This document shows, in pieces, positions 35,957 through 46,723 of a stretch of 64,000 nucleotides of DNA; position 1 is the stretch's first letter; the number at the start of each line of letters is the position of its first letter. Under the pieces are notes generated by a model. That model made no database searches. It was given only the letters and a program-made list of their open reading frames with translations, and had not been told where the DNA came from. This DNA is from Clitoria ternatea. Taxonomy: Eukaryota; Streptophyta; Magnoliopsida; Fabales; Fabaceae. The DNA lies in assembly GCA_037962975.1 (NCBI GenBank), contig CM075673.1:127244667-127308666 (forward strand). The letters run 5' to 3'. The position numbers and the translations under genes are program-made.

Positions 35957-38535
35957 AAAATTGAAGTTCGAAAATTGAAGTTCGAAAATAAATTCTGTGA
36001 CGCATGTCAAAAGGGAAAACAAGTAAAGGTTTCTTTTCATGCGAAAAATGTTGTTTCAACAAATAGACCTTTACAGCTTTTACATATGGATTTATTTGGA
36101 CCTTCAAAAATTAAGAGTTTTGGTGGAAACTATTATGGTCTTGTGATTGTGGATGATTATTCTAGATATACATGGACTCTGTTTCTTTCTCATAAACATG
36201 AAGCATATCATGCATTTAAGAAACTTGCCAAGATCATCCAAAACGAACAAAATTTGAAAATAGCATCCATTCGAACTGATCATAGGGGAGAATTTGAAAA
36301 CCAATTTTTTGAAAAGTTTTGTGAAAAATTTGGCATTGATCATAATTTTTTGGCTCCAAGAACTCCACAACAAAATGGAGTAGTTGAAAGGAAAAATAGA
36401 TCTTTAGTGGAGCTCGCAAGAACTATGATAAGTGAAAGTAACATTTCAAAACATTTTTGGGCCAATGCGGTAAATACCGCTTGCCATGTTATGAACCGAT
36501 GTTTGATAAGGCCTATATTAAAGAAAACCCCCTATGAACTTTATAAAGGAAGAAAACCAAATATTTCTTATTTTCACATATTTGGATGCAAATGTTTTGT
36601 TTTAAACAATGGAAAGGATAATCTCGGCAAATTTGATGCAAAATCTGATGAAGCAATATTCTTAGGTTATTCATCTACTTGTAAAGCATATCGACTCTTT
36701 AACAAACGAACATGTACAATTGAGGAGTCTATACATGTCAAATTTGATGAACTTAACCAAAATTCTTCGAGAAAGGAAATTGATGATCTTGTAGGTACCT
36801 TCCAAGAAATGAACTTGGAAGATGAAGAAGGAAATAAAAATGAAGGAGATACAACACAAAATGAAGAACCTCAATAAAAGGAATGGATCACCTTAAAGAA
36901 TCACTGCTTGGACAATATCATAGGTGAGATAACAAAAGGTGTAAGTACCCGAAACGCTATTAGAAATGCATGTAATCATTCAGTCTTTGTATCACAAATA
37001 GAACCCAAATGCATTGATGAAGCTATTATTGATGAACATTGGATATTGGCCATGCAAGAAGAATTGAATCAATTTGAAAGAAATGAAGTTTGGGAATTAG
37101 TGCCAAGACCCAATGATCACCAAATAATAGGAACAAAATGGGTGTTTAGGAATAAACTAGATAAGAATGGCATAATTACTAGGAATAAAGCTAGGCTAGT
37201 AGCTAAGGGTTATAATTAAGAAGAAGGCATTGATTATGAAGAAACATATGCACCCGTAGGTAGGTTAGAAGCCATTAGACTATTATTAGCCTTTGCATGC
37301 TGTAGGGACTTTAAATTGTACCAAATGGATGTCAAAAGTGCTTTCTTGAATGGCTATATTCAAGAGGAAGTGTATGTTGATCAACCTCCAGGTTTTGAAA
37401 ACTACCAATTTCCAAATCTTGTTTTCAAACTAAAGAAAGCCTTGTATGGCTTAAAACAAGCTCCAAGAGCTTGGTATGAAAGATTGAGCAAATTTCTTTT
37501 AGAAAACAACTTTGAAAGAGGAAAGGTTGACACAACATTATTCATAAAGCAAAAAAAGAATGACATACTATTGGTGCAAGTATATGTTGATGATATAATA
37601 TTTGGTGCTACTAATGAGTCAATGTACAAAGGGTTTGCTAAGTTAATGAAGGAAGAATTTGAGATGTCCATGATGGGGGAACTTACTTTCTTCCTTGGAC
37701 TACAAATCAAGCAAACAAATGAGGGCACATTCATTAGTCAATCAAAGTACTGCAAGGAATTTCTTAGGAAATTCAACATGGACAAAGCAAATGACATTGC
37801 CACACCTATAGGCACTTCATGCTACTTGGACAAGGATGAGAAGGGTAAGGATTTTGAACTTACAAAATATAGAGGTGTAATCGAATCCTTACTTTACTTA
37901 ACTGCAAGTAGGCCGGACATCATGTTTTTTGTTTGTATGTGCGCAAGATACCAAGCATGCCCAAAGGAATCACACCTAACTGTAGTGAAAAGAATAATGA
38001 AATATCTTGTTGGAACTCAAAATGTTGGTCTATGGTACCCCAAAGGGGTTGAATGCAGTTTAGTAGGATATTCTGATTCGGATTTTGCAGGATGTAAACT
38101 AGATAGGAAAAGCACTAGTAGAGCATGTCACTTACTTGGTAGTTCTCTTGTTTCTTGGCATAGCAAGAAACAAGTAAGTGTTGCACTATCCACAGCTGAG
38201 GCGGAATATGTTGCAGCTGGTAGTTGTTGTGCTCAAATCCTTTGGATGAGACAACAACTTCTAGATTTGGTGTTATATTAGATCATGTGCCTCTCAAATG
38301 TGATAACCCAAGTGCTATTAATATTTCAAAGAATCCTGTTATGCATTCAAGAACCAAACATATTGAGATTCGACATCATTTCATTAGAGATCATGTCTTA
38401 AAGGGTGATTGTGTGCTCGAACATGTTGAAACTTCCAAGCAATTAGCAGATATTTTCACCAAACCTCTAGCAAAAGAGCCATTCATACATATTAGGAGAG
38501 AATTAGGAATTCTTGATATAACCAACTGTGTTTAA
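35957..38535 (+). pseudogene. pol: copia pol: integrase, RT, RNase H; protease deleted
   Basis: Starts at a tandem 14-bp duplication (35957-35970, 35971-35984) that marks the deletion joint; protease and the two His of the HHCC finger are missing, while CDACQKGK remains. Integrase core: DDYSRYTW, RTDHRGEFEN and PQQNGVVERKNRS, so D, D and E are kept. RT: EAIIDEHWILAMQEELNQFERN, MDVKSAFLNGYIQEEVYVDQPPGF (split here), LYGLKQAPRAWYERL and VYVDDIIFG intact. RNase H: YSDSDFAGCKLDRKSTS and STAEAEYVAAGSC, then KPLAKEPF. Lesions: TAA at 36875, TAA at 37217, and a one-base frameshift near 38260-38275, after which 38224-38535 completes the domain. Confidence 0.93.
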
Positions 38536-38657
38536 ATGATGAAATATTTTTTGTAATTCATTGATTATGATTATGTCTTTAATGAGCTCATATTGAACTA
38601 GGAAATGTCCTGTCCTCTGAAACGAAAATTTGCAAATCTGGGAATTTTTGAGTCAAC

Positions 38658-38938
38658 TAATCGATTACCACTTGACTGATAATCGATTACCAAGCTTCTG
38701 CTTTATGCATAATCGATTACCTCTCGGTCCATAATCGATTAAAAAGCTTCTGTTTCAGGTCCAAAACATTTTATCTTTCCACTAATCGATTACCATCCTT
38801 CCTCAATCGATTAGGACGATTCTGTTTCTCAACCTAATCGATTACCCATCTTACGTAATCGATTACCCACTACACGAAACAATTCAAATTCCTCAGTAAC
38901 AATGACCTAATCGATTACTTATGCCTAGTAATAGATTA
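38658..38938. repeat. Internal array of TAATCGATTA palindromes
   Basis: Ten copies between the end of pol and the extra ORF, independent of the LTR arrays in sequence between motifs, with aagcttctg tokens at the same relative place. It ends about 110-130 bp upstream of a second TATA box. Confidence 0.96.
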
Positions 38939-39045
38939 GCATCGAGTCTGTGACAGTCAAACGCTGTTTTCCGAGGCCTGCTCATTTTCTCTTCCCATTC
39001 AACTCCCAATAAACCACTTTCTCTCCTTTCTAAACCTACTTTTTC

Positions 39046-39055
39046 CTATAAATAC
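39046..39055 (+). promoter_or_regulatory. Putative internal promoter (TATA box) for the extra ORF
   Basis: CCTATAAATA, followed by a CT-rich leader typical of plant 5' UTRs and an ATG in good context (ccaccaccATGt) at 39155, about 100 bp downstream. The layout array - TATA - leader repeats the layout of the LTR. Confidence 0.6.
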
Positions 39056-39154
39056 ATCCCTACTCACCTTATCTTCTCACACTACCTCTTCCACTTCCTC
39101 AAGCCTCAAAAAGCTCTCACTCTCTTCTCATCTTCTTTCCCTTTCTCCACCACC

Positions 39155-40258
39155 ATGTCTTCCTCACGTAATGTCAAAAGGGCAAGGTCCTCCATGGCCC
39201 AAGCCAACAATCCCCTTGATTTCTCTAGGTTTTTCTCAAGCCATAGAGACCTTCAACACTTCATCAATCACTTTTCTGAAAAAGACATCATGACCCCCCA
39301 CTACACCATTGCTGAAACTTTTGATAACCACAGCCTCACCTTAACCCAATGCCTCCACCACTACAACCTCTTCCCCTTCCTCACCCTCAAGGAAGAACTC
39401 TACTATCCGGAACTCATCCAGGTATTTTACTGTAACCTCAAACTTGTCAATGGGGTGATAGAATCAAAGGTCAAAAATGTGACCATCAAGCTCACAAATG
39501 CCCAGTTGGTAGAAATTTCCCTTCTGCCACTCAATGATACAGAGTTCGACGGAGGAGAGCCTAAGGACGAATGGGATTTCAATGCTCTCACTGCCCGACA
39601 ATCCTTATGGAAAGCTGATCACCCAAGGAGCAACCACAAGCTGGTGGGCCACTTGACCATGAACAACCGCCTTCTACATTTCTTCTTGGTCAAGATGTTG
39701 GTTCCCCATGGTGGGAACTATGCTCTGGTAGAAGAGGATGATGTCCTCTTGATGTGGGCTATGCTGAACCAAAAAGAGATAAATTGGGTTCAAATGATCA
39801 AGCTCCATATGCGCCAAGCCAAGGATCAGCAAAAACTTCCCTACGCCATTCTACTCACTAAAATCTTCAAACATTGTGGAGTAGACTTGGCTGGAGAGCT
39901 GTCGGAAAAGGTGCCTCCAAAGGCTTGCATTGGCATCCATCACCTCACCAAGATGGGTCTCATTTTTTTGCATGGAGCTTGGTACTCAAGGATGGAAGGC
40001 TATCATGCCAACATTCCATTTGAAGCCCCTGCTGATGAACCAGTCCCTCCTCCTCCTGCAACACAACCTGCACCAGAAGGCCCCTCTAATCCATTCACAT
40101 CTCTCTATGCTCACCTTGATCGCCGCTTCGACCGCATTGAGAACTCTTTTCAAGAGTTTTCCATGACTGAGCAGCAACACTTTGAGCTGATGCAACAGCG
40201 CTATGAGGAACTCTCACACCAAATTTCCGAGCTTCGATTTTTTAATCCAGATAACTAA
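39155..40258 (+). CDS. Extra ORF of the copia element, 367 aa, intact, function unknown
   Basis: An intact ORF downstream of RNase H, where SIRE/Maximus elements carry an env-like ORF. I see no signal peptide or membrane segment. Residues 1-15 are Ser/Lys/Arg-rich (SSSRNVKRARSS); about 20-285 look globular (FSRFFSSHRDLQHFI, LTLKEELYYPELIQVFYCNLKL, LVGHLTMNNRLLHFFLVKM, HCGVDLAGEL). This resembles the putative plant transposon protein domain often found in legume retroelements; I name that family from memory. About 290-315 are Pro-rich (DEPVPPPPATQPAPEGP) and 316-363 form a likely coiled coil (LDRRFDRIENSFQEF..). It is the only element gene here without a stop or frameshift and has its own TATA box and array. 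A nuclear or capsid-associated role is possible; nothing in the sequence decides. Confidence 0.85.
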   Translation: MSSSRNVKRARSSMAQANNPLDFSRFFSSHRDLQHFINHFSEKDIMTPHYTIAETFDNHSLTLTQCLHHYNLFPFLTLKEELYYPELIQVFYCNLKLVNGVIESKVKNVTIKLTNAQLVEISLLPLNDTEFDGGEPKDEWDFNALTARQSLWKADHPRSNHKLVGHLTMNNRLLHFFLVKMLVPHGGNYALVEEDDVLLMWAMLNQKEINWVQMIKLHMRQAKDQQKLPYAILLTKIFKHCGVDLAGELSEKVPPKACIGIHHLTKMGLIFLHGAWYSRMEGYHANIPFEAPADEPVPPPPATQPAPEGPSNPFTSLYAHLDRRFDRIENSFQEFSMTEQQHFELMQQRYEELSHQISELRFFNPDN

Positions 40259-40740
40259 ATCTGTTTTCATGTTTTTGATGAATGTGTTTTGTGTTCTGCA
40301 TTAGTTTTCTTAATTCTGCAAAGTTTCCTTTGATGTACTTTCCCCTCATTTTAAATTGAATAAAGTTTTACCTTTCATTACATGCCTCTAATTGCTTTAT
40401 TATTTTTGATGATTCCAAAGGGGGAGAAGAAATAATTGTTCATTGTTCATTATTCATCTGTGTTGGCTGCTAAAACAAATATGCTAAAATGATTAATTAT
40501 CTCTAAGTGGTTAATTATCTCCAAAAGGCATAGATTCCTAAAGATAGAGATTTGAAAATGTTTAAAAGATAATGTATATCAGATATTTTTTAAGAGATAA
40601 CTTCTAAAACTCTGGCTAAGAGATAAGAGATAAGAGATCATGCAGAATTCAAAAGATATATTTTTGCAGAGATAGAATTAAAGATATGCTTGTTGTTTAA
40701 ACTAACAACCCTCAAGAGATGAACACGGTTGTCATCATCA
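40259..40740 (+). other. 3' noncoding region of the copia element
   Basis: About 480 bp from the stop of the extra ORF to the polypurine tract. It contains the repetitive aagagataagagata and a polyadenylation-like AATAAA near 40360, consistent with an mRNA 3' UTR for the extra ORF. No gene. Confidence 0.5.
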
Positions 40741-40752
40741 AAAAGGGGAGAA
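40741..40752 (+). other. Polypurine tract
   Basis: AAAAGGGGAGAA ends exactly at the first base of the 3' LTR (TG at 40753), the priming site for plus-strand DNA. Confidence 0.93.
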
Positions 40753-42207
40753 TGTGTTTGAATATGATTACAGGTTCAAAGGATTTTGATAATGACAAAG
40801 GAATCAAGAAGAACATCTTGTAAAAACAAGATTCAGAATCAGACCTGCAAAAACAACGCAGCTAATCGATTAGGGAAACAGAGCTAATCGATTAGATAGC
40901 TTCTGTTTTGAATTAGATGCATCAGGAACATATGCTAATCGATTACAAGAGCTGAGGCAATCGATTACAGAGCTTCTGGAACGACACTAATCGATTACCT
41001 AAATGTAATAATCGATTACCAACATCAGAAACTGAATTAAATGCATCAGGTATATATGCTAATCGATTACAGGACTTCAGCCAATCAATTACCAAGCTAC
41101 TGGAACATCACTAATCAATTACACATGTGTGCTAATCGATTACAAAGTCAATAATTGAATTAAATGCATCAGGTATCATACCTAATCGATTACTGGGCAA
41201 AGATATAATCGATTACCAGGATTCTGAGTTGCAGATAATCAATTAGGAGATGAATGCTAATCGATTACAGCACGGTCTGACATGAAAAATTCAATATGTA
41301 ATTGATTACAGCTCGAGGCGTAATCGATTACGATAGTGGGAAAACACGAATTAGTGGGATGACAGCTCATTTTTTCACCACTTCTCAGATGCCCACTACA
41401 TGCAATGGCTAGGAACTTCTGCAGCTCATCCATGGCTCTATAAATGCAAGGAAAACATAAGTACAAGATACAACGACAAGAAACAATCATTCCTTACCTT
41501 CATTTGTGCTTAGTGAGTTTATTCTTGTGTATACTCTGAAATTTTAAGCCTAGAACTTGTATATCCTCTCATCTTGAGAGTTAGAATTTGTGTGAGCTTT
41601 CACTTGTACATCTACTCTATTGAGAGAGTTATTTGCTTGTAAACACTACACCAAACACAAAGGTTTTCACTCTAGGTTGAGTGGTCACAAAGGTTGGGGT
41701 TCAACCTTTGGGTATTGAGAGTTTGAGAGATTGGGTGGGTTACCCTTGTGCTAGTGAGGATTGAGTTCTTGAGTGTGGGACACTAGGAAGCTGCAATTGC
41801 TCATAGCTTATAATCTCTAAACTTCAATAGTGGAAATCCTTCAAGTGGGTTGCTTGAAGGCGAGACGTACACCGGGGTTGGTGGAACTCGTTAAATTGGT
41901 TTGCAAGCTCTTCTCTCTTACTCTTTTACATTTATATACTGCACTTAATTGATTTGGATTGAGTGATTGTGATTTGGATACTTGAGTTTGCTTGATTTAG
42001 TTAACTTTGAACATTGCATACCAAGTGTTTGATAAATTATCTCAGCTATATCTATCTCTTGTTTTGTATTGTCTTTTGCATTATACTTGACTTCACTTGC
42101 ATAATTTCTAAACTTGTGATAAAAGAACTAAGTTCAAAGGCATTTCAAGCAAAGTTTTAAAAACTCAATTCACCCCCCTCTTGAGTATTGAGGCAACTTG
42201 AATAACA
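40753..42207 (+). repeat. 3' LTR of the SIRE-like copia
   Basis: 1455 bp, same ends as the 5' LTR, followed by AGTCA. TATA at 41438-41446. Differences from the 5' LTR are denser in the array part (about 20 in the first 640 bp) than in the rest (about 16 in 800 bp), counted by eye. Confidence 0.97.
40863..41331. repeat. Array of TAATCGATTA palindromes, 3' LTR
   Basis: The same array as in the 5' LTR. Three motifs that are ATCGAT in the 5' LTR are ATCAAT or ATTGAT here, all CpG transitions. Confidence 0.96.
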
Positions 42208-43000
42208 AGTCAATACTTGCAACATTCACAACGACATCACAACATCAATAACATTCAACAATCTTTCATCAATATTAAAGGAATGCCTAGCATCCAGTCT
42301 CATCTTTACTCATCGTCATCACCACATAAATCTTAGTGGATTATCATATCATTTGATCATTACCATTGTTTCATATATTAGTGTGGTATTACAATAAATC
42401 ATCAATATAATTCAACCCACACTTACACAAGATCACACTTATATTTATTCACAATGGCATTCAACAATCATCAATAATAACAATCATCCTTTATTCAAGG
42501 AATTGATCAACAACATCATCCACCATTATCCATTATTGATATCATCTCCGATTCATCGATTTATAATAATTACATTGTCATGCATATCATTCCTCATTAG
42601 TATCATCATCATGCAAGGGGGTGTCATATAACCACATCATTTAACTTATCATTATCAAACATCATAACATATCATTAGTGGTGTACATTCATGTTTTCAT
42701 AACCTATTGTAGGTACATACCTATTTTCCAACATCTCAATCAATATTAAACACCACCATAACACACCATCATAATATACCTCTACCACATTCACATGTCA
42801 TTGCATGATGAACAAAATTAGGATAATAACAAGCTCAATTCATTTTCAATACCAAGGTATGTGAGGGTCATGACAATGCCCTCGCGTTTTGATTGCTAAA
42901 ACGTATTAGAAATGTGTGCAATCGAATGTATAAATATGTCATGGCTCAACCATATTAAACAACATCAAAATAGAGTGCAAATGAGCCAAAAACATACCAT

Positions 43001-43278
43001 GAATCGATTCAAGAAGGTCCTTGAATCGATTCATGCAATTCTGGAGCACCAACTAACAAAATAGGGGTCCTTGAATCGATTCAAACCCCGTATGAATCGA
43101 TTCAAGCATGGTGAAATTGATGAACAATAATTCCAGTGAGTCTTGAATTGATTCAAGGCTTCGTATGAATCAATTCAAGCTAATCTAGTAGCCTCTGAAT
43201 CAATTCAAGCAAACATGTGAATTGATTCAAAGCCCTGGATGTCCCTATTTTTGGAAACAGAATGCATTGAATCAATTC
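43001..43278. repeat. Array of GAATCGATTC palindromes, decayed
   Basis: Nine copies: four intact GAATCGATTC and five with GAATTGATTC or GAATCAATTC. Four clear pairs are separated by 7-11 bp. It lies inside the 31044-45514 element. The related copy 1 carries instead a TCGCTCAAGCGA array at another place. Confidence 0.95.
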
Positions 43279-46103
43279 AAGTCCTGGCATGAATTCATGC
43301 ATTCCCAACAACCTTTTCACTCTAAGAAACACTATCCTATGGCCTCATTCATCAAATCCAACATCCATTATGCTTAAACACACCTTTATATGGGGTTTTA
43401 ACTCAATAGATCATACATCTATATACTCACATACATATTCCATTTCATCATTAATTATTCACCAAGAACTACATTATTTCCTCTAAGAGATTCAAAACTC
43501 TAAGGTCATCACACATACATATTTATACCATTTTCAAATCCAATAATTTGCCAATCTTTTGTTCAACAATAATCACTCAACTTATCATATTTACACAATC
43601 ATGGCAAGGCAAGCATGAGTATAAATCATATACATTCATCATCAATTACTCAACTCATGCAATTGAAATGTAAACTTCTCTCCTACCTTGAGAGAAGAAT
43701 CACAATCCAATTTCTCCAATCATTTCGCCACATCGCTCGAATTACAATCTACACAACATACACACATATGCGTTCATTCAATTATGAGCCATCACAAGGC
43801 TTTCATTATAATTCTAAATAATTGCTCCCATATCATCAAGCTTAGTAACAAGTCCTAAACTTTTCAAAACATCTATTCATACTTTTATGTTAGGCTTTGG
43901 GAATTCCTTTCCCAAAACCAAGATCCTCTAGATATAAAAGGGCCAACTATACCCAATAACAACCATACCACACTTATCATTCATAAGGTATCCAAAGCAC
44001 CATCTAAATCATCTAATTGCCATAATTGTCACTCAAATTCATTATAAGCCCTCTTAGCTTCATTCAAAGCCATCATTAATCAACAAATTCAAATGGCAAC
44101 ATCAGGGCCTAAGTCCTCATCAAAATCCAACAACCTCAAATATCAACACTAATGATTCCAATCATATTTTCTAAACTCAAAAGTCACTCTCATGACAACC
44201 AAATCACCAATTCTACTATCTATACCAAGAGTCCCAATTATCATCATTTCTCAAGGGTTCCATACAAATTGGAAAGCATCAATTCAACAACTTTCATACA
44301 TCACTACAAGCATAATATCATCATCAAAGTGCCAATCATTTGTAAACAACAATCAATGGTCCCAATGGTCATCTACCCTATGGTTTGGGTTTCACATGCA
44401 TATACCATTATTCATAATGCATTTAACTTAACTCAAAATTTGATTAACATCCATAATCAATTTTCCAATGCTTCTAAGTATTCATTTCCCTCATATAAAT
44501 TATTCTAAAGCATCCAAACCATCAAAATCATCATTTGGGCCAAAACCCCCAAATCACCACACTTAGGGTTTTTCTCTAAAATCACCAAATCAACCACTAT
44601 AACCCATTTCATGAATCCTCATAACTCAATAGCCCTCATTCTCATTCATTTACAAAACCATAATAAAAATCACATCTCCAAGCCATCCAAGCCTAGGGTT
44701 TATCATTTTCCATCAAAATACCACTTAGTCTTCTATCACAATACTTCATAAACTCAAAATCATCAATAAAAGCCATGGGTGTTCAAAATCTTACCTCTTT
44801 CTCCTAGCGTAAAGAGGAACACAAAATTGGGAGATAGAGAAGGAGAAGTGAACCAAGCATTGCCCCAAAGTGCCATCCCTGCTTCATGAATCCAAGCTTT
44901 ATCTTTAATTTTGGCAAGAAATGAGGGTGGAAAGGGAGGGGTTCGGTTTTGCCATAGGAAGGGAAGAAGAAGAAGAAAAGAATGAAGATGGGTGGAGTAG
45001 GAGGAGTTCCCACTGAAAATGAGAAGGGAAAGAGAGAGAAAAGGTGAAAATTTACCATTGTGCATTGGTCTAAATAGTGCCATCATTTTCTTTTACCATT
45101 GGGTAATAAATCCCCATTGTCCAATGGGTAAAAGACCAAAAAGAGGGAGGGAAAAATACAATGGTGGAAAGGAGAAGAGAAGGTAGGATTTTTAGTTTTC
45201 TTTTAATTCCAATTGGTTTGTATTTTCCCCGTTTAATAATATACGTTGTGTCTAATTAATTATCTCCTCAACACCAAAAATTATTTTAACTATACCATCA
45301 TAACCACAATAATTTTCTAAGTATTCTAGACCTATCAAATATCCAACTTAACTAAGTGGGTCCCACATCGTCTGTTAAATCATCCAGTTCTGGTAAATCT
45401 TAATTTATTGATAATTACCTCTAATGTCAAATTAATTTCCCTATAATTATTGGACTATAAATAATTAATTATCATTATCTAATATTTTTTATTTCTAAAA
45501 TTTAGGATGTTACATAAGTCTTAACCTGATGAGCTCTTATTAAACATTGGGCTCCTGACTCATTCTAGTCTAACTAAAATAAAATTATCTTTTGTTGGGC
45601 TTACTCTATGTGTGTGATCCTATAGGTAAAATATTCTATTATATTAATAATAAACTATTTTATTATTAATATAAAATAAGAGCGGCATCTAGCAATACAT
45701 CATTATGTCCAAATATTATTTATCATCTACATGACCTATAAGTGATAATTATTTTATATATTTATTCCTTTTGTCATGATATCTAATAGGGCCCAAGGCA
45801 TGGTCATCATCATCCTTGTATGGCCTAATTCATTTTACTTGATACCATAGTAGACTTTACAAAATAAATATCTAATATCATTCCTATCACATAGGAGAGG
45901 CAAATCTATCTACATACCCACATTCCTCTAAATAATTTGTTCATTGAATAATCACAATCTTTATGGTCATTTTATTATAAATGACATTTGATTGTATTAA
46001 AACAACAAACTCTTTATGTAGGAATCGTAGTGATTTTAGGCCGAAGGACTATATACCCGGGATAAGTTATTTTAAAACAATTTTAAAACTAAAAATACTT
46101 ATT

Positions 46104-46580
46104 TTATTGATAACTTAACTCATGCTTTTGTTGTGCAAGAGGTTTGGTGAGTGGATCAACAATGTTCTCATTGGTGTACACCTTACATATCTTAACATCT
46201 CCCCGTTCAAGGATTTCTCGGATGAGATGAAAACACCTCAGTATATGCTTGGATCGCTGATGAAATCTAGGTTCCTTAGCTTGTGCAATTGCTCCACTAT
46301 TGTCATAATAAAGACTTATGGGGTCCACAATGCTAGGAACTACCTAAAGTTCTGTTACGAACTTCTTGATCCATACTGCCTCTTTTGCAATATTTGAGGC
46401 AGCGATATACTCAGATTTTGTATCAACAACCGTCTCTTGCTTCAAACTTTTCCAGTTCACAGCGCCACCAATTAAACAAAACACATACCCTGATTGTAAT
46501 CTTGAGTCATCCTTATCAGTTTGGAAGCTAGCATCAGTGTAATCCTTTACAATGAGCTCTTCTTCCCCTTTATATATCAA
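46104..46580 (-). pseudogene. RNase H of the old copia element, 3'-truncated
   Basis: Frames 46580-46344 and 46328-46104 give the RNase H core: YTDASFQTDKDDSRLQSGYVF, KSLKQETVVDTKSEYIAASNIAKEAVWIKKF, then YYDNSGAIAQAKEPRFHQRSKHI and NIVDPLTKPLAQQKHE. A stop lies between the frames near 46341. The last residues of pol are replaced by LTR sequence (a stop follows HELSYQ), so the 3' end of the gene and the polypurine tract are deleted. Confidence 0.88.
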
Positions 46581-46723
46581 GAATGAGTTATTAGTTTTCT
46601 TAAGTACTTTAGGATATTCTTAACAATATTCTAGTGACTTTCATGGGGATCAGACGGGTATCTGCTCGTCATGCTTAGAGCATACGAGACATCTGGCTGA
46701 GTACATATCGTGGCATACATAAT

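Larger units (their letters stand above)
32974..42207 (+). mobile_element. SIRE/Maximus-like Ty1/copia retrotransposon, structurally complete ends, 9234 bp
   Basis: The exact target duplication AGTCA lies at 32969-32973 and 42208-42212. LTRs are 1456 and 1455 bp, with PBS TGGTATCAGAGC at 34432 and a polypurine tract at 40741. Order: gag, (protease deleted), integrase, RT, RNase H, palindrome array, TATA box, extra ORF, 3' LTR. By eye the two LTRs differ at about 35 sites (about 2.5%), the youngest pair in the window. The extra ORF after pol and the gag/pol sequence suggest the SIRE/Maximus lineage. It is non-autonomous: protease and half the integrase zinc finger are gone and gag and pol have stops. 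Confidence 0.95.
31044..45514 (-). mobile_element. Long LTR-type insertion (about 5.2 kb without nested copia), copy 2 of the 1-3015 family
   Basis: The exact target duplication TAAGT lies at 31039-31043 and 45515-45519; the + strand starts TGTCACCC and ends GGATGTTACA. Homology to 580-1750 is in reverse complement, so it lies in minus orientation relative to copy 1. After subtracting the copia (32974-42207 plus duplication) about 5.2 kb remain with no gag, pol, PBS or second LTR, so it is a very long solo LTR or a noncoding LARD-like unit. Stretches 31472-32968, 42213-43000 and 43279-45514 are AT-rich and hold no gene. Around 45060-44760 the minus strand has a CT-rich leader and a splice-donor-like AGGTAAGA. 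Confidence 0.82.
30746..46109 (-). repeat. 3' LTR (left copy) of the old copia element, in two pieces
   Basis: The pieces are 30746-31043 and 45520-46109, separated by the 31044-45514 insertion. Joined, they follow 59692-60910 closely, but about 250 bp present in the right LTR (about 60620-60870) are missing near 46060, and the last 40 bp plus the polypurine tract and the end of pol are deleted at 46109. Confidence 0.82.

Noticed and set aside
39155..40258. Envelope-like protein for the copia extra ORF
   Set aside because: No signal peptide, no membrane segment and no cleavage-like site; a Pro-rich and coiled-coil end instead.
44763..45086. Two overlapping minus-strand frames rich in Phe and Ser
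   Set aside because: They translate a CT-rich LTR leader; no conserved domain.
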